This document shows positions 1 through 8,725 of a stretch of 64,000 nt of DNA, one piece after another; position 1 is the first letter of the stretch, and each line of letters opens with the position of its first letter. The stretch spans positions 62,001 to 126,000 of the forward strand of contig CALHAH010000015.1 in NCBI GenBank assembly GCA_937934115.1, written 5' to 3'. The notes beneath the pieces are model-generated. The model was not told the DNA's origin. It saw nothing but the letters and a program-made list of their open reading frames with translations, and ran no database searches. This DNA is from an uncultured Thermoanaerobaculum sp. GTDB lineage: Bacteria > Acidobacteriota > Thermoanaerobaculia > Thermoanaerobaculales > Thermoanaerobaculaceae. The translations under genes and the position numbers were made by a program.

Positions 1-606
1 GCGCTGCTTTACGGGCTTTTCCCTGAACCTCCCAAGGACCTTACGCTGCGAGCCAGGCTGGAAGCGGCGTGGGAGCAAGACCCTGAGCCTTTGCGCCAAG
101 AACTGGCCAAGAGAGACCCTGAGCTTTTCGCCAAGCTCTCGCCCAACGACCGCCAGCGCATCTTACGGGCCTTGGAGGTGAGCATCGTGGCCGGCCGCCC
201 CATGTCTGAGCTGTGGGCGCAAAGCCCGCCCCGTGGCCCGCGCTACCGTTTTTGTTTATTGGCTTTGTGCCCACCGCGACAGGCCCTCCATGCTAGGATT
301 GCCGCCAGGGTGGGGACAATGTTCGCACGGGGTTTGGTGGATGAGACCCGGGGTCTTCTGGAGTCCGGTGTGGCTCCCACGGCCCACGCCCTTAAGGCCA
401 TTGGCTACCGCGAGGCGGTGAAGGTTGTATACGGCCAGTGGTCGCAAACCGAGGCCAGGGAGGCCACGGTGGCAGCCACCCGCCAATTGGCGAAAAGGCA
501 GCTGACCTGGTTGCGGGGCGAGGCTGGGGTGCAGTGGCTTTTGGGGTTTGGCGAAGAGGTGTTGGAACGAGCAAGTGCTCTGTGGGAGGCGTGTCGTGGA
601 GAATAA
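1..606 (+). CDS. miaA: tRNA dimethylallyltransferase, 5'-truncated by window edge
   Basis: The frame is open from base 1, so only the C-terminal about 201 residues of MiaA are present. MiaA transfers a dimethylallyl group to N6 of A37 in tRNAs reading UNN codons. Visible family signatures are SPNDRQRILRALEV, where the ancestral motif precedes the catalytic insertion, followed by GLVDETRGLL and ALKAIGYREAV near the C-terminus. The N-terminal P-loop lies outside the window. The stop overlaps the start of hfq, the same miaA-hfq order known from Proteobacteria, which supports both calls. Confidence 0.95.
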   Translation, partial: ALLYGLFPEPPKDLTLRARLEAAWEQDPEPLRQELAKRDPELFAKLSPNDRQRILRALEVSIVAGRPMSELWAQSPPRGPRYRFCLLALCPPRQALHARIAARVGTMFARGLVDETRGLLESGVAPTAHALKAIGYREAVKVVYGQWSQTEAREATVAATRQLAKRQLTWLRGEAGVQWLLGFGEEVLERASALWEACRGE

Positions 607-835
607 CCAGCAGAAGACGGCAAGGGACGTGCAGGATAGCTTCTTAGCCAGCTTGCGACGAGAAGGCAAGCCGGTTTTCGTGTACCTCCTCACCGGCAAG
701 CGGTTGACCGGCTTCATCAAGCGCTTCGACCGCTATTGCCTGGTGGTGGAAAGCCACGGCCAAGAGCATTTGGTGTTCAAGCACGCCGTGGCTTCCCTGT
801 GCTTGGCGCGGGGGGAGGGGGAGGGTGGCTCGTAA
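596..835 (+). CDS. hfq: RNA chaperone Hfq
   Basis: A 79-residue Sm-fold protein that would form a hexameric ring binding sRNAs and mRNAs. The Sm1 motif is seen in PVFVYLLTGKRLTGFIKRFD, and the Sm2 region has VFKHAVASL with the conserved Lys-His pair. I chose the GTG at 596 because GGAGG lies 6 nt upstream and the protein then begins MENNQQKTARDVQDSFL, matching typical Hfq N-termini; the open frame extends further upstream inside miaA. It overlaps the miaA stop by 11 nt and the next gene by 11 nt, so the three are probably translationally coupled. Confidence 0.93.
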   Translation: MENNQQKTARDVQDSFLASLRREGKPVFVYLLTGKRLTGFIKRFDRYCLVVESHGQEHLVFKHAVASLCLARGEGEGGS

Positions 836-2039
836 GGGTGTGGCCCTGGCTGCATGCCTGGTGGCTGCTTCCTGCGTCACCACCCCTCGGGGGCGGGGGG
901 TTCTCCCGGAGTTGGATTTAGAAAAAGCGCCTTGGGCCCTTTCTGCCGCCCAGAGGAAACTAGCCCAACAAGTGTGGGCGTGGGCCGATGCTGGGGACCT
1001 CAAAACGGCGCAGGCGAAGCTTTCCCGATTGCCAGGGGAGCATCCGGTTCGCCTTTTTTTGCAGTTAGAAATTGCCTTTGCCGCCGGTGAGCTGGGACTT
1101 TGGCCCAAGGTGTGGGCATTTGCTGCAAGCTTCCCTTCCTACCGCCCGGCTTGGGAACTGGCGGTTTTGGTGGGGGAAAGGGAGGGAGAGCTCCTGGGGG
1201 CTTCCGAGGCGGCGCGAAGGGTGGCGCAGCTGGGTGGTCCGGCTCGTTTTCTTTCGCAGAGCGAGGAGCTGCTTTCCCAGTTCTTGGTGGCACGCGAAGA
1301 GCAGGTAGCGCGCCTTTTGGCCGGAGGCCAAGCCACGGAAGCCTTGGAGCAAGGGCGTGAGCTTGTGGCGCGCTTCCCCCAGCACCGGCGGCTGCGGGAG
1401 CTTACGGTTAGGGCAGCGCTGGCGGCTGCCAAGACCGAGGAGGCCAAGCTTTTGGTGTTGCCTCTGCCGGAGGACGGGCCGGGCCTTGAGCTGAAAGCCG
1501 AGGTGGCCGCTGCGCAGGGTAAGTGGGACGTAGCTATGGAGCTTTACCGGCGGTTGCCGCTGGACTTTGCGGGGCGTTGTGCCAAGCTCCGGCACGCTGA
1601 AGAGCAGGCACGTTGGCAAAAGGCCCCCGCCAAGGTAAGCAAGGCTTTGGGTTCTCCGCGGCTTTCCCGCGGGGAGCTGGCCACGTTGATTGTTTTTTAT
1701 TTTCCGCAAGTGAAGGAAAAGGCCAGTGCCCCAGCTCCGCTTTTCGAAGACGTAGTAGGCCACCCAGCGCAAGAAGAAATCCTGGTTTTGGTACGGGCGG
1801 GCATCATGAGCGGCGACGCGCTCACCCGCCGGTTTGGGCCGTCCCGGGCTGTGGGGGGGCGGGAACTAGAAGCAGTGCTGCAGCGATTGGCGAAGGTGCT
1901 GGGCCTGCCTGGCCTTTCGGTGTGTCCCAACGGCACCGCCGGTAACGGGTGCGTGCCCATACCCTCCGGCGAAAGGGGCATGAGCGGGGAGGATGTGGTT
2001 TCCCTGCTGAAAAAAATTTGGGAGAAAGTGCCATGTTAA
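825..2039 (+). CDS. Lipoprotein with helical repeats and a C-terminal SLH-like domain
   Basis: 404 residues, GTG start. The N-terminus has a lipobox with Cys at residue 17 (LVAASC), so it is probably a lipid-anchored envelope protein. The middle (residues about 40-260) is Ala/Leu-rich and helical, resembling degenerate TPR units. The C-terminal part has an SLH-like pattern: LSRGELATLI, then FEDVVGHPAQEEILVLVRAG, then RELEAVLQRL. SLH-like domains commonly attach proteins to cell-wall polymers or the outer envelope. No enzymatic motif is seen. It sits between hfq and a Crp-family regulator with overlaps on both sides. Confidence 0.7.
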   Translation: MARKGVALAACLVAASCVTTPRGRGVLPELDLEKAPWALSAAQRKLAQQVWAWADAGDLKTAQAKLSRLPGEHPVRLFLQLEIAFAAGELGLWPKVWAFAASFPSYRPAWELAVLVGEREGELLGASEAARRVAQLGGPARFLSQSEELLSQFLVAREEQVARLLAGGQATEALEQGRELVARFPQHRRLRELTVRAALAAAKTEEAKLLVLPLPEDGPGLELKAEVAAAQGKWDVAMELYRRLPLDFAGRCAKLRHAEEQARWQKAPAKVSKALGSPRLSRGELATLIVFYFPQVKEKASAPAPLFEDVVGHPAQEEILVLVRAGIMSGDALTRRFGPSRAVGGRELEAVLQRLAKVLGLPGLSVCPNGTAGNGCVPIPSGERGMSGEDVVSLLKKIWEKVPC

Positions 2040-2713
2040 CCGTGGAAGAGCTCTTGGCTTCCTCGCCCCTGTTTTCGGGGCTAGGACAAGGTGAGTTAGC
2101 CGCTTTGGCACACACCGCCCAGCGCTTGGAGTACGAACCCGATGAGGTCATCTTCCCCATGAACTCGTTGGGCGATGGCCTTTACCTTTTGGCTTCTGGG
2201 CGGGTGAAGGTGGTGGTGCCCTCTCCGCAAGGCAAAGAGGTCATCCTGGCCACTTTGGGCCCTGGGGCTTTCTTCGGCGAAATGTCGCTCATTGACGACG
2301 AACCCCGTTCAGCTTCCGTGATCGCGCAGCTGCCTTCGGTGGTCTACCGTGTCCATCGGCAGGATTTTGCGCGTTTCTTGGATAACTCACCTTCCGTCGC
2401 CCGTGCGTTACTCCGGGAGCTTTCCCGTCGGTTGCGGCGGGCCAACGCCCACATGGAAAACCTGGTGAGCATGGATGTTTTGGGACGTTTGGCGCGCTAC
2501 CTTATGGAGCTGGCGCGAGAGCATGGAGAAGCGCTGGGGAACGGCTGGGTGGCGGTCCGCAGACCCACCCACCACGACATTGCCGCAGCTATCGGTACCA
2601 CTCGCGAAACCGTTACGCGCCTCATGAGCGAGTTGGAATCCCGAGGGCTCATCATGGTGGAGGGAAAAATGGCGTACATTCGCGAGGAAACCTTGAGCCG
2701 GGAGGGGGTGTGA
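2033..2713 (+). CDS. Crp/Fnr-family transcriptional regulator
   Basis: 226 residues. The N-terminal cyclic-nucleotide-binding barrel is recognised by GAFFGEMSLIDDEPRSASV, close to the phosphate-binding cassette consensus of CRP proteins, and the C-terminal winged helix by HHDIAAAIGTTRETVTRLMS. The cassette suggests that a cyclic nucleotide could bind; no Fnr-type N-terminal cysteine cluster is present. ATG 2033 was preferred because it places the start right after the lipoprotein's last sense codons (7-nt overlap); the frame is open farther upstream inside that gene. Its targets cannot be read from the window. Confidence 0.9.
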   Translation: MLTVEELLASSPLFSGLGQGELAALAHTAQRLEYEPDEVIFPMNSLGDGLYLLASGRVKVVVPSPQGKEVILATLGPGAFFGEMSLIDDEPRSASVIAQLPSVVYRVHRQDFARFLDNSPSVARALLRELSRRLRRANAHMENLVSMDVLGRLARYLMELAREHGEALGNGWVAVRRPTHHDIAAAIGTTRETVTRLMSELESRGLIMVEGKMAYIREETLSREGV

Positions 2714-3351
2714 GAGAGGGAAGTGGCGCCCGCAAAGCAGTTGGGGGTGTGGCGCAACGGGCCGCGCAAGAGGTGCGCTTGGCTTTGCGCCCATACACGA
2801 TCCCCAACGGCATCACGTTGCTGCGTTTGGTATTGGTGCCCCTGTTTGCGCTGGCCACGGTGGAGCGGAACTACACCTGGGCGTTGGTGATCTTTTGCCT
2901 GGCCGGGCTTTCCGATGCCCTGGACGGGGCTTTAGCCCGCTGGCTTTCGGCGCGCTCGCTTTTGGGCACGTATTTGGACCCCATTGCCGACAAGGCCCTT
3001 TTGGTCACCGCGTACATCGTGCTCACCTGGCCGGCTCCAGGGGTGGTGAGCATCCCGCTATGGTTGACGGTGATTGCGCTTTCCCGGGACGTGCTCATCG
3101 TGCTCGTAGCGCTGTTGCTGTACCTGGGGGCCGGGATCCGCGAGTTTTCCCCATCGCTTTTGGGGAAGGCCACCACCGTGGCACACATTGTCACCGTAGG
3201 TTTGGTGGTGGTGGCTAACCTTTACCCGATTGAGGAGTTTTGGCTTTCGCTTTTGTTTTACACGGCTTTTGCCCTCACGCTCCTTTCCGGCTTGCACTAC
3301 CTAGCGAGGGCGGCAGCGCACGTGGAGAAACTTCACGATGCCGGTGGATAA
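2710..3351 (+). CDS. pgsA: CDP-diacylglycerol--glycerol-3-phosphate 3-phosphatidyltransferase
   Basis: 213 residues, GTG start overlapping the preceding TGA. It would condense CDP-diacylglycerol with glycerol-3-phosphate in the inner membrane, the committed step to phosphatidylglycerol. The CDP-alcohol phosphotransferase signature is complete: the DALDGALAR segment followed by GTYLDPIADK supplies the D-x2-DG-x2-AR-x8-G-x3-D-x3-D pattern. Several hydrophobic spans follow, as in the family. Other CDP-alcohol transferases share this motif, so the choice of PgsA over a relative rests on size and overall resemblance. Confidence 0.85.
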   Translation: MREGSGARKAVGGVAQRAAQEVRLALRPYTIPNGITLLRLVLVPLFALATVERNYTWALVIFCLAGLSDALDGALARWLSARSLLGTYLDPIADKALLVTAYIVLTWPAPGVVSIPLWLTVIALSRDVLIVLVALLLYLGAGIREFSPSLLGKATTVAHIVTVGLVVVANLYPIEEFWLSLLFYTAFALTLLSGLHYLARAAAHVEKLHDAGG

Positions 3352-4669
3352 TAGTCAAAAGCTGCGCTTGTTTTTGGTGGTGGGCGCGACAGCCCTGCTT
3401 GCCGGCGTGGTCTTTGCTTGGTCAAAGCCCCTTTTCCCCTTGTTGATAGGTTTTTTTCTGGCTTACCTCGCCCATCCACTGGCTTCGTGGTTTGCCCGCC
3501 ACCGCTTGCCGCGGATTTTAGGCTTTGCGGTGGTGCTTTTGGGCGTGCTGGGGGTGATGGCCGTGGTGTTTCTGGTTTTTTTACCAGCGGTGGTGCATGA
3601 GCTTTCCGCTGCAGCTGCAAAGCTTCCCACGTGGCAAGAGGTGCTCCACGAGCGCCTGGAGCCACTGTTCGCCGATGCGCAAAAGCGTTACCCCGAAGCC
3701 TTTGCGGTGGTTTCCGAAAAAGTTACGGCCTATTTCCAGGAAAAGCTTCCGCAGGTAGCGCCGCGCTTGGCGGCCTGGCTGGGGCAAGTCGTCCTTTCCT
3801 CGCTGTCGTTGGTTTCTACCCTCTTGGGGTTGGTGGTGGCCTTGGTGATTGGCGCATACCTCACCGCCGATTTCCCCAAATTTTTGACCACTTTGCGCTT
3901 GCTCATCCCACGGCCGGTGCTGGCCACAGTGGAGGCGGTGGTGTTGGAGGTGCACCAGGTGCTGGGGGCTTTTTTCCGGGGTCAGCTGTTGGTGGCCTTG
4001 GCTTTGGCCCTCATGTACACGGGAGGATTGGCCCTGGTGGGCGCGCCCCTGGCGTTGGTGGTGGGCCCCCTGGCCGGTCTTTTTTCCTTGGTGCCGTACT
4101 TGGGCTTGGTGGTGGGTGCCGGCTTGGCTTTGCTTTTGACGCTTGTGGAACACCAGGACCTGCTGCACCCCGGGCTTGCGCTTTTGGTTTTCGTGGTGGC
4201 GCAAAACGTGGAGGGGTGGATTCTGACCCCCAAGCTGGTGGGTAGAGGAGTGGGTCTGCATCCGGTTTGGGTACTGGTGGCTTTGCTCGTGGGTGGTGAA
4301 CTCTTTGGTATTGCCGGTGTGGTGGTGGCGGTGCCGGTGGCAGCTGCCCTGCGAGTGGTGTTGGCGAAAGCCCTAGCGGCGTACCGTGCCAGCAAGCTTT
4401 ACCGTGGTGAACCGGTGGAAGCGGTGCTTTACGTTCGGCCCCACTGCCGCCTATGCGACGAGCTCAAGGCTTTCTTGCCATCGGTGGCGGACTTTTACGG
4501 TCTGGCAGTGCGCGAGGTCAACGTGGAGGAAGACCCGGATTTCCTTTCGCGCTATGGGGAAAAGGTGCCAGTGCTGGTGGTGGCAGGGCGGGAGGTGGTG
4601 TGGGGTAAGGTCACCGCCGGCGAGCTGGCCAGCAAGCTGCGGGAAGTGCTCGGAGGGGCCAGTGATTGA
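3338..4669 (+). CDS. AI-2E-type membrane permease fused to a C-terminal glutaredoxin-like domain
   Basis: 443 residues. Residues about 1-350 form an AI-2E/PerM-type permease: repeated hydrophobic spans and the family-typical segment with LVPYLGLVVG and a long central soluble region. From residue about 361 the protein continues without a stop into a thioredoxin-fold module of about 83 residues (EAVLYVRPHCRLCDELK), with a C-x-x-C pair at 370/373 and VPVLVV supplying the cis-Pro strand, as in DUF836/glutaredoxin-like proteins. Its start overlaps pgsA by 14 nt and its stop overlaps the next start. The substrate is unknown; AI-2 export is not implied by the family name. Confidence 0.85.
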   Translation: MPVDNSQKLRLFLVVGATALLAGVVFAWSKPLFPLLIGFFLAYLAHPLASWFARHRLPRILGFAVVLLGVLGVMAVVFLVFLPAVVHELSAAAAKLPTWQEVLHERLEPLFADAQKRYPEAFAVVSEKVTAYFQEKLPQVAPRLAAWLGQVVLSSLSLVSTLLGLVVALVIGAYLTADFPKFLTTLRLLIPRPVLATVEAVVLEVHQVLGAFFRGQLLVALALALMYTGGLALVGAPLALVVGPLAGLFSLVPYLGLVVGAGLALLLTLVEHQDLLHPGLALLVFVVAQNVEGWILTPKLVGRGVGLHPVWVLVALLVGGELFGIAGVVVAVPVAAALRVVLAKALAAYRASKLYRGEPVEAVLYVRPHCRLCDELKAFLPSVADFYGLAVREVNVEEDPDFLSRYGEKVPVLVVAGREVVWGKVTAGELASKLREVLGGASD

Positions 4670-5981
4670 GCGGCGAATGCTTTTTGGGGGGCACTACGCT
4701 GCCGAGTTGGAAGCCCCCGAGGTGTATAAAGCCAGGCGGCAACGGGTAGTGGAGGCTTTAGGCGAGCGTGGGGTGGCGGTGCTTTTGGGGGCCAGCGACA
4801 CCCGTTCTTACGGCGATGTGGGCACCTTCCGGCAAAACCCCAGCTTCTTTTACCTCACCGGTGTAGAAATCCCCAACGCGGCGCTCCTTTTTTCCCGCGA
4901 GCGCGATGAACTTTACCTTCCCGCCCGCCGTCCCGCATTGGAAGCGTGGTTGGGGCCGAAGTTTGGCCCCGGGGAAGAGGCAGCTGCGGCTTTGGGTTTT
5001 GGCGCGGTGAAAGACGTGCAAGCCACCGAGGTGGTGGTGGAGGCGCGAAGGCGACCGGTGCCGGGGTTCGAGGACACTTTGGCTGATCTCGTAGTGGCCG
5101 GTTGCGAGCTTTGGCTACCGTTTCCGCCGCCTTTACTTTCCGCGCCGGTGACACCCGAGCAGGATCTTGTCCTGCGCTTGCGGCAGAAACTTCCAAACGT
5201 GGTGGTGCACGACCTCACCCCGATCTTGACGCACCTGCGCCTGCGCAAGGAACCCGGGGAGGTGGCGCTTCTGCAAAAGGCGGTGACCGTCACGGCGGAG
5301 GCTGTGAAGGCCGCGGCGGGAGTTTTGCGACCTGGGGTGAGTGAGGCGGCACTGGAGGGTGCAGCGTACGCCACCTTGCGACGATTGGGCGCGGAGGGGT
5401 GGTCCTTTCCCCCCATCGTGGGCTCAGGGTTCGCGGGGTGTGTGCTGCACTACGACCAAAACATTGGGTTTTGCCAGGCAGGCGAGCTGGTGGTGGTGGA
5501 CATCGGTGCGAGATACGGGTACTACTGCGGGGACCTCACCAGGACGTTCCCAGTTTCCGGCCGCTTCACGCCTCGTCAAGCACAGCTTTACGACGCGGTA
5601 CTGGCGGCGTACAACGCAGCGGTCGCCGTGCTGCGGCCGGGAGTAAAAATTGGGGATTTGCGGCACGCTGCCTACGAAAGCCTCAAAGCTTCACGCCTTA
5701 CGGGGCCCTCAGGGGTTCCCGTTAGCGAGTACTTCATCCACGGTTTGGGGCACTTTTTGGGGCTGGAGGCGCACGATGTGGGCGGGGAGGGCCCGGTTCT
5801 GGAACCTGGCATGGTGCTTACGGTGGAGCCTGGGATTTACCTCGCAGAAGAAGGGATTGGCATCCGCATTGAGGATGACTACCTGATAACCGAAGGGGGA
5901 GCCCAATGCCTTACGCCCGCCTGGCTTCCCCGGGAACGGGAGGCGGTGGAAGCCCTGGTGGGAAGGGAAAGCGGGCGCTAA
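4662..5981 (+). CDS. pepP: Xaa-Pro aminopeptidase (M24B, pita-bread fold)
   Basis: 439 residues. It removes an N-terminal residue preceding proline and probably uses two metal ions. The metal ligands are visible: Asp in VVVDIGARYGYY, Asp in CGDLTRTF, His in HGLGHFLGLEAHDVG, Glu in VLTVEPGIYL and Glu in GIRIEDDYL. The N-terminal creatinase-like domain is present (NPSFFYLTGVE). GTG 4662 fits GGAGG at 4652-4656 and overlaps the previous stop; ATG 4677 is an alternative but lies too far from that site. It may be translated by coupling to the transporter-glutaredoxin gene. Confidence 0.9.
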   Translation: MIERRMLFGGHYAAELEAPEVYKARRQRVVEALGERGVAVLLGASDTRSYGDVGTFRQNPSFFYLTGVEIPNAALLFSRERDELYLPARRPALEAWLGPKFGPGEEAAAALGFGAVKDVQATEVVVEARRRPVPGFEDTLADLVVAGCELWLPFPPPLLSAPVTPEQDLVLRLRQKLPNVVVHDLTPILTHLRLRKEPGEVALLQKAVTVTAEAVKAAAGVLRPGVSEAALEGAAYATLRRLGAEGWSFPPIVGSGFAGCVLHYDQNIGFCQAGELVVVDIGARYGYYCGDLTRTFPVSGRFTPRQAQLYDAVLAAYNAAVAVLRPGVKIGDLRHAAYESLKASRLTGPSGVPVSEYFIHGLGHFLGLEAHDVGGEGPVLEPGMVLTVEPGIYLAEEGIGIRIEDDYLITEGGAQCLTPAWLPREREAVEALVGRESGR

Positions 5982-6001
5982 ACTCTACCAGCGGGGGGAG
6001 A

Positions 6002-6979
6002 ATGACCACCTCTTTGGTGCTTGCTGCGCCGCAGGAGCTCGCGGCGGAAATTCGCCGGCTCGCCAAGGAGCGAGGCGCCTTGCTTTTGGCGCATTACTAC
6101 CAACAGCCGGAAATCCAAGATTTGGCTGATTTCGTGGGGGACTCGCTGGAACTGGCGCGTTTTGCCCAAAAAGCCCAGGCACGCACCATTGTCTTTTGTG
6201 GGGTGCGGTTCATGGCGGAAACCGCCAAGATTTTGAACCCTGACGCCGAGGTGCTCATCCCTGACTTGGAGGCCGGTTGCTCCCTGGAAGAGTCCTGCCC
6301 ACCGCAGCAGTTTGCCGCCTGGCGCGCCCAGCACCCGGATGCCCTGGCGGTCACCTATATCAACTGTTCGGCGGCGGTAAAGGCACTTTCCGATGTGATC
6401 GTCACGTCCTCCTCGGCGGAGGTTATCCTCAAGAAGTTGCCCGCGGATCGCCCCATCCTTTTTGCTCCCGACCGACATTTGGGCCGCTACCTCATGCAAA
6501 AAACCGGCCGGGAGTTGATCCTGTGGCCGGGCACCTGCATCGTGCACGAGCAGTTTTCTTTGGAAGCCTTGGTGCGCCTCAAGGTGCAGCACCCCAAGGC
6601 CTTGGTTGCGGCTCACCCCGAGTGCCCGGAAAATATCCTGGCCCTTGCCGATCATGTGGGCTCCACGTCTTCCATTTTGCGTTTCGTGCAGCAGACCGAT
6701 GCCGAAGAGTTCATCATTGCCACGGAACCCGGCATCATGCACCAAATGGAAAAGTTGGCGCCGGGCAAGCGTTTTATTTCCCTTCCCGGCCAGGACGGGG
6801 AATGCGGTTGCAACACCTGCCCGTACATGAAGCGCAACACCCTGGAAAACCTCTACGCATGCTTGCGTAACGGTTTCCCCCGTATCCAGCTGGATCCCAA
6901 CCTCATGGTGGCCGCGCGCAAACCTTTAGAGCGAATGCTGGAGCTAGCGGCCCCTTCCCCACCCCCTTCAGGGGACTAA
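6002..6979 (+). CDS. nadA: Quinolinate synthase
   Basis: 325 residues. NadA condenses iminoaspartate with dihydroxyacetone phosphate to quinolinate for NAD synthesis, using a [4Fe-4S] cluster. Seen: LLLAHYYQQPEIQDLAD near the N-terminus, HPECPENI in the middle and GECGCNTCPYMKRNTLE near the C-terminus, supplying the cluster cysteines. ATG 6002 follows a purine-rich GGGGGGAGA site. nadB and nadC are not in the window, so the gene is separated from its pathway. It is the last gene of the + run; it ends 8 nt before the convergent carrier gene, with no room for a separate terminator. Confidence 0.95.
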   Translation: MTTSLVLAAPQELAAEIRRLAKERGALLLAHYYQQPEIQDLADFVGDSLELARFAQKAQARTIVFCGVRFMAETAKILNPDAEVLIPDLEAGCSLEESCPPQQFAAWRAQHPDALAVTYINCSAAVKALSDVIVTSSSAEVILKKLPADRPILFAPDRHLGRYLMQKTGRELILWPGTCIVHEQFSLEALVRLKVQHPKALVAAHPECPENILALADHVGSTSSILRFVQQTDAEEFIIATEPGIMHQMEKLAPGKRFISLPGQDGECGCNTCPYMKRNTLENLYACLRNGFPRIQLDPNLMVAARKPLERMLELAAPSPPPSGD

Positions 6980-6987
6980 CTGCGGCC

Positions 6988-8646
6988 TCACTTGGCCAGC
7001 TGCAGGCTGGTTTGTGGGGCTTGCCGCAATGCCAAAAGCCTCCGACCCACCTCCCAGGCCATGAGGAGTCCCAGGAGGATGAGCACCAGGGCGGTAGTGC
7101 CCAGAATCCAGTTCTCCTGCGGCAGGTACTGAAACAGCAATTGATACACCAGGGCCCCTTCCGTGGTGAGCCACATAAAGGCTGCACCCCACAGCGTGTA
7201 ACGCTTGGGTTTGCCCAGGCTTGCCAAAAACGCGGTGGTGACGAGGAGGGCTAAAGCTCCCACCAGCTGATTTGCCGCCCCAAAGGCGGGCCAAATCTTT
7301 TGCCACGCGTTGCCGGAGGCCACCCACGCTCCTAAAACCAGTCCCGCACCTGCCGATATAAAGCGGTTTCGAGCCAAGGCAAAGTGCTGCCCAAGGTTTT
7401 CGGTGATGATGTAACGGGCAATGCGGGTGGAGGTGTCCAGCGTGGTCAAGATAAATGCATTCAACATCAGGATGCCAAAGGCAACGCCGTAAGGGAGGGG
7501 AATTCCCAGGGTGGCTACCGCCCGCCCAAAGCCCGTACCAAAGGCAATGTTCGCTGAACCTTTGAGCAAGTCTTGAAACACAAATCGGGAAAGCCCCGCT
7601 TCGGGGGCCTTCCCCCAAAACAAGGCGCCTGCCATTAACGTCACAACCAGCAAGGCCAGGGCGCCCTCCGCCAACATGCCGCCAAAGGCAATGAGCCGGC
7701 CCTCGCTTTCCTTGCGCAGCTGCTTGGCGGTGGTACCGGAAGCCACCAGCGAGTGAAAGCCTGAAAAGGCGCCGCAGGCCACGGTAATGAAAAGCACCGG
7801 CCAGAGGGGCCCTTGCGTGGAAACCACCGTGGTCAAAGCGGGGCCGTTGACGGTGGGGTGCAGGAAAAACAAGCCGAGGTACCCAAAAACCATGCCCAAC
7901 ACCAGGATGTACATGGAGAGGTAATCTCGCGGCTGGAGCAGCACCCAAACCGGCAAGGTGGCGGCCACAAAGGAGTAAACGAAGGCGGCGGCCAGCCAAA
8001 ACCCGTAAGGTGCCTGCACCGGCAGCACGTCACCCACCACCACCAGGCCGGCTAGCACCAAAAGCCCCAACCCCGTGGCCACCCACACGTTGAGGTGCAG
8101 GCGGTAAACCAAAAAGCCGAAACCCATGGCCAAAAGCAGCAAGCCCACGGTGGGAATCACGATTTTTGGCTCTTCGGCTAAGGTGCGCGCCGTGAGCACG
8201 GCAAAAACCGCTTGCACCAAAACCAGCGCTACCCAACTAAAGGCGGCAAAAAGCCCCTTGGCCAAGGGTGAAACCGCCTTTTCGGCTATTTCCGTAACCG
8301 AGACCCCCTTGTTGCGCAACGACGTCATGAGCGCGCCGTAATCGTGGACACCCCCCAAAAACACCGCCCCCAGAAGCACCCATAGCAGAGCCGGAAGCCA
8401 CCCAAAAAGCGAGTACGCCAGGATGGGCCCAACGATGGGTCCTGCTCCCGCAATGGAGGAAAAGTGATGTCCAAAAAGCATCGCCGGGTGCGTGGGTACG
8501 TAGTCCCGGTCATCGCGCAGGGCTACCGCCGGCGTTGGGTTTTGGTCGTTGGGCAAAAATAACTTGCGGTCTAAAAGCCTCCCGTACCAGCGGTACAAGA
8601 GTGCAAACCACAGCAAACCGCCCACGGCAATGAGGGCCACGTTCAT
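6988..8646 (-). CDS. cstA: CstA-family peptide/pyruvate carrier
   Basis: 552 residues, many hydrophobic spans. The CstA signature HPAMLFGHHFSSIAGAGPIV is present near the N-terminus, followed by GHDYGAL-like text (GGVHDYGALMTSLRNKG). CstA proteins are carbon-starvation carriers linked to peptide or pyruvate uptake; this one is shorter than the roughly 700-residue E. coli protein. I start at ATG 8646 because the family alignment begins there. TACAAT lies exactly 6 nt upstream of that ATG and no ribosome site is visible, which suggests a leaderless message. The gene is divergent from hutH, whose substrate could be amino acids delivered by such a carrier (inference). Confidence 0.88.
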   Translation of the reverse strand: MNVALIAVGGLLWFALLYRWYGRLLDRKLFLPNDQNPTPAVALRDDRDYVPTHPAMLFGHHFSSIAGAGPIVGPILAYSLFGWLPALLWVLLGAVFLGGVHDYGALMTSLRNKGVSVTEIAEKAVSPLAKGLFAAFSWVALVLVQAVFAVLTARTLAEEPKIVIPTVGLLLLAMGFGFLVYRLHLNVWVATGLGLLVLAGLVVVGDVLPVQAPYGFWLAAAFVYSFVAATLPVWVLLQPRDYLSMYILVLGMVFGYLGLFFLHPTVNGPALTTVVSTQGPLWPVLFITVACGAFSGFHSLVASGTTAKQLRKESEGRLIAFGGMLAEGALALLVVTLMAGALFWGKAPEAGLSRFVFQDLLKGSANIAFGTGFGRAVATLGIPLPYGVAFGILMLNAFILTTLDTSTRIARYIITENLGQHFALARNRFISAGAGLVLGAWVASGNAWQKIWPAFGAANQLVGALALLVTTAFLASLGKPKRYTLWGAAFMWLTTEGALVYQLLFQYLPQENWILGTTALVLILLGLLMAWEVGRRLLALRQAPQTSLQLAK

Positions 8647-8652
8647 GGGGCT

Positions 8653-8658
8653 ATTGTA
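8653..8658 (-). promoter_or_regulatory. Putative -10 box for the CstA-type gene
   Basis: Read on the minus strand this is TACAAT, followed by 6 nt and then ATG at 8646. A transcript started the usual 6-7 nt after the -10 box would begin at or next to the start codon. No convincing -35 hexamer is seen at 17 nt. Confidence 0.4.
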
Positions 8659-8702
8659 GAACTGTTTTCCCCTAAGGTGGCCCACGGAAATGCGGGCAAT
8701 GC

Positions 8703-8708
8703 TATGCT
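8703..8708 (+). promoter_or_regulatory. Putative -10 box for hutH
   Basis: TATGCT lies 17 nt before the hutH ATG, leaving space for a short leader with a GGGTGGG site. The same hexamer forms the -10 of groES in this window. No clear -35 box is present. Confidence 0.35.
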
Positions 8709-8725
8709 CGCGGGCGGGTGGGATT

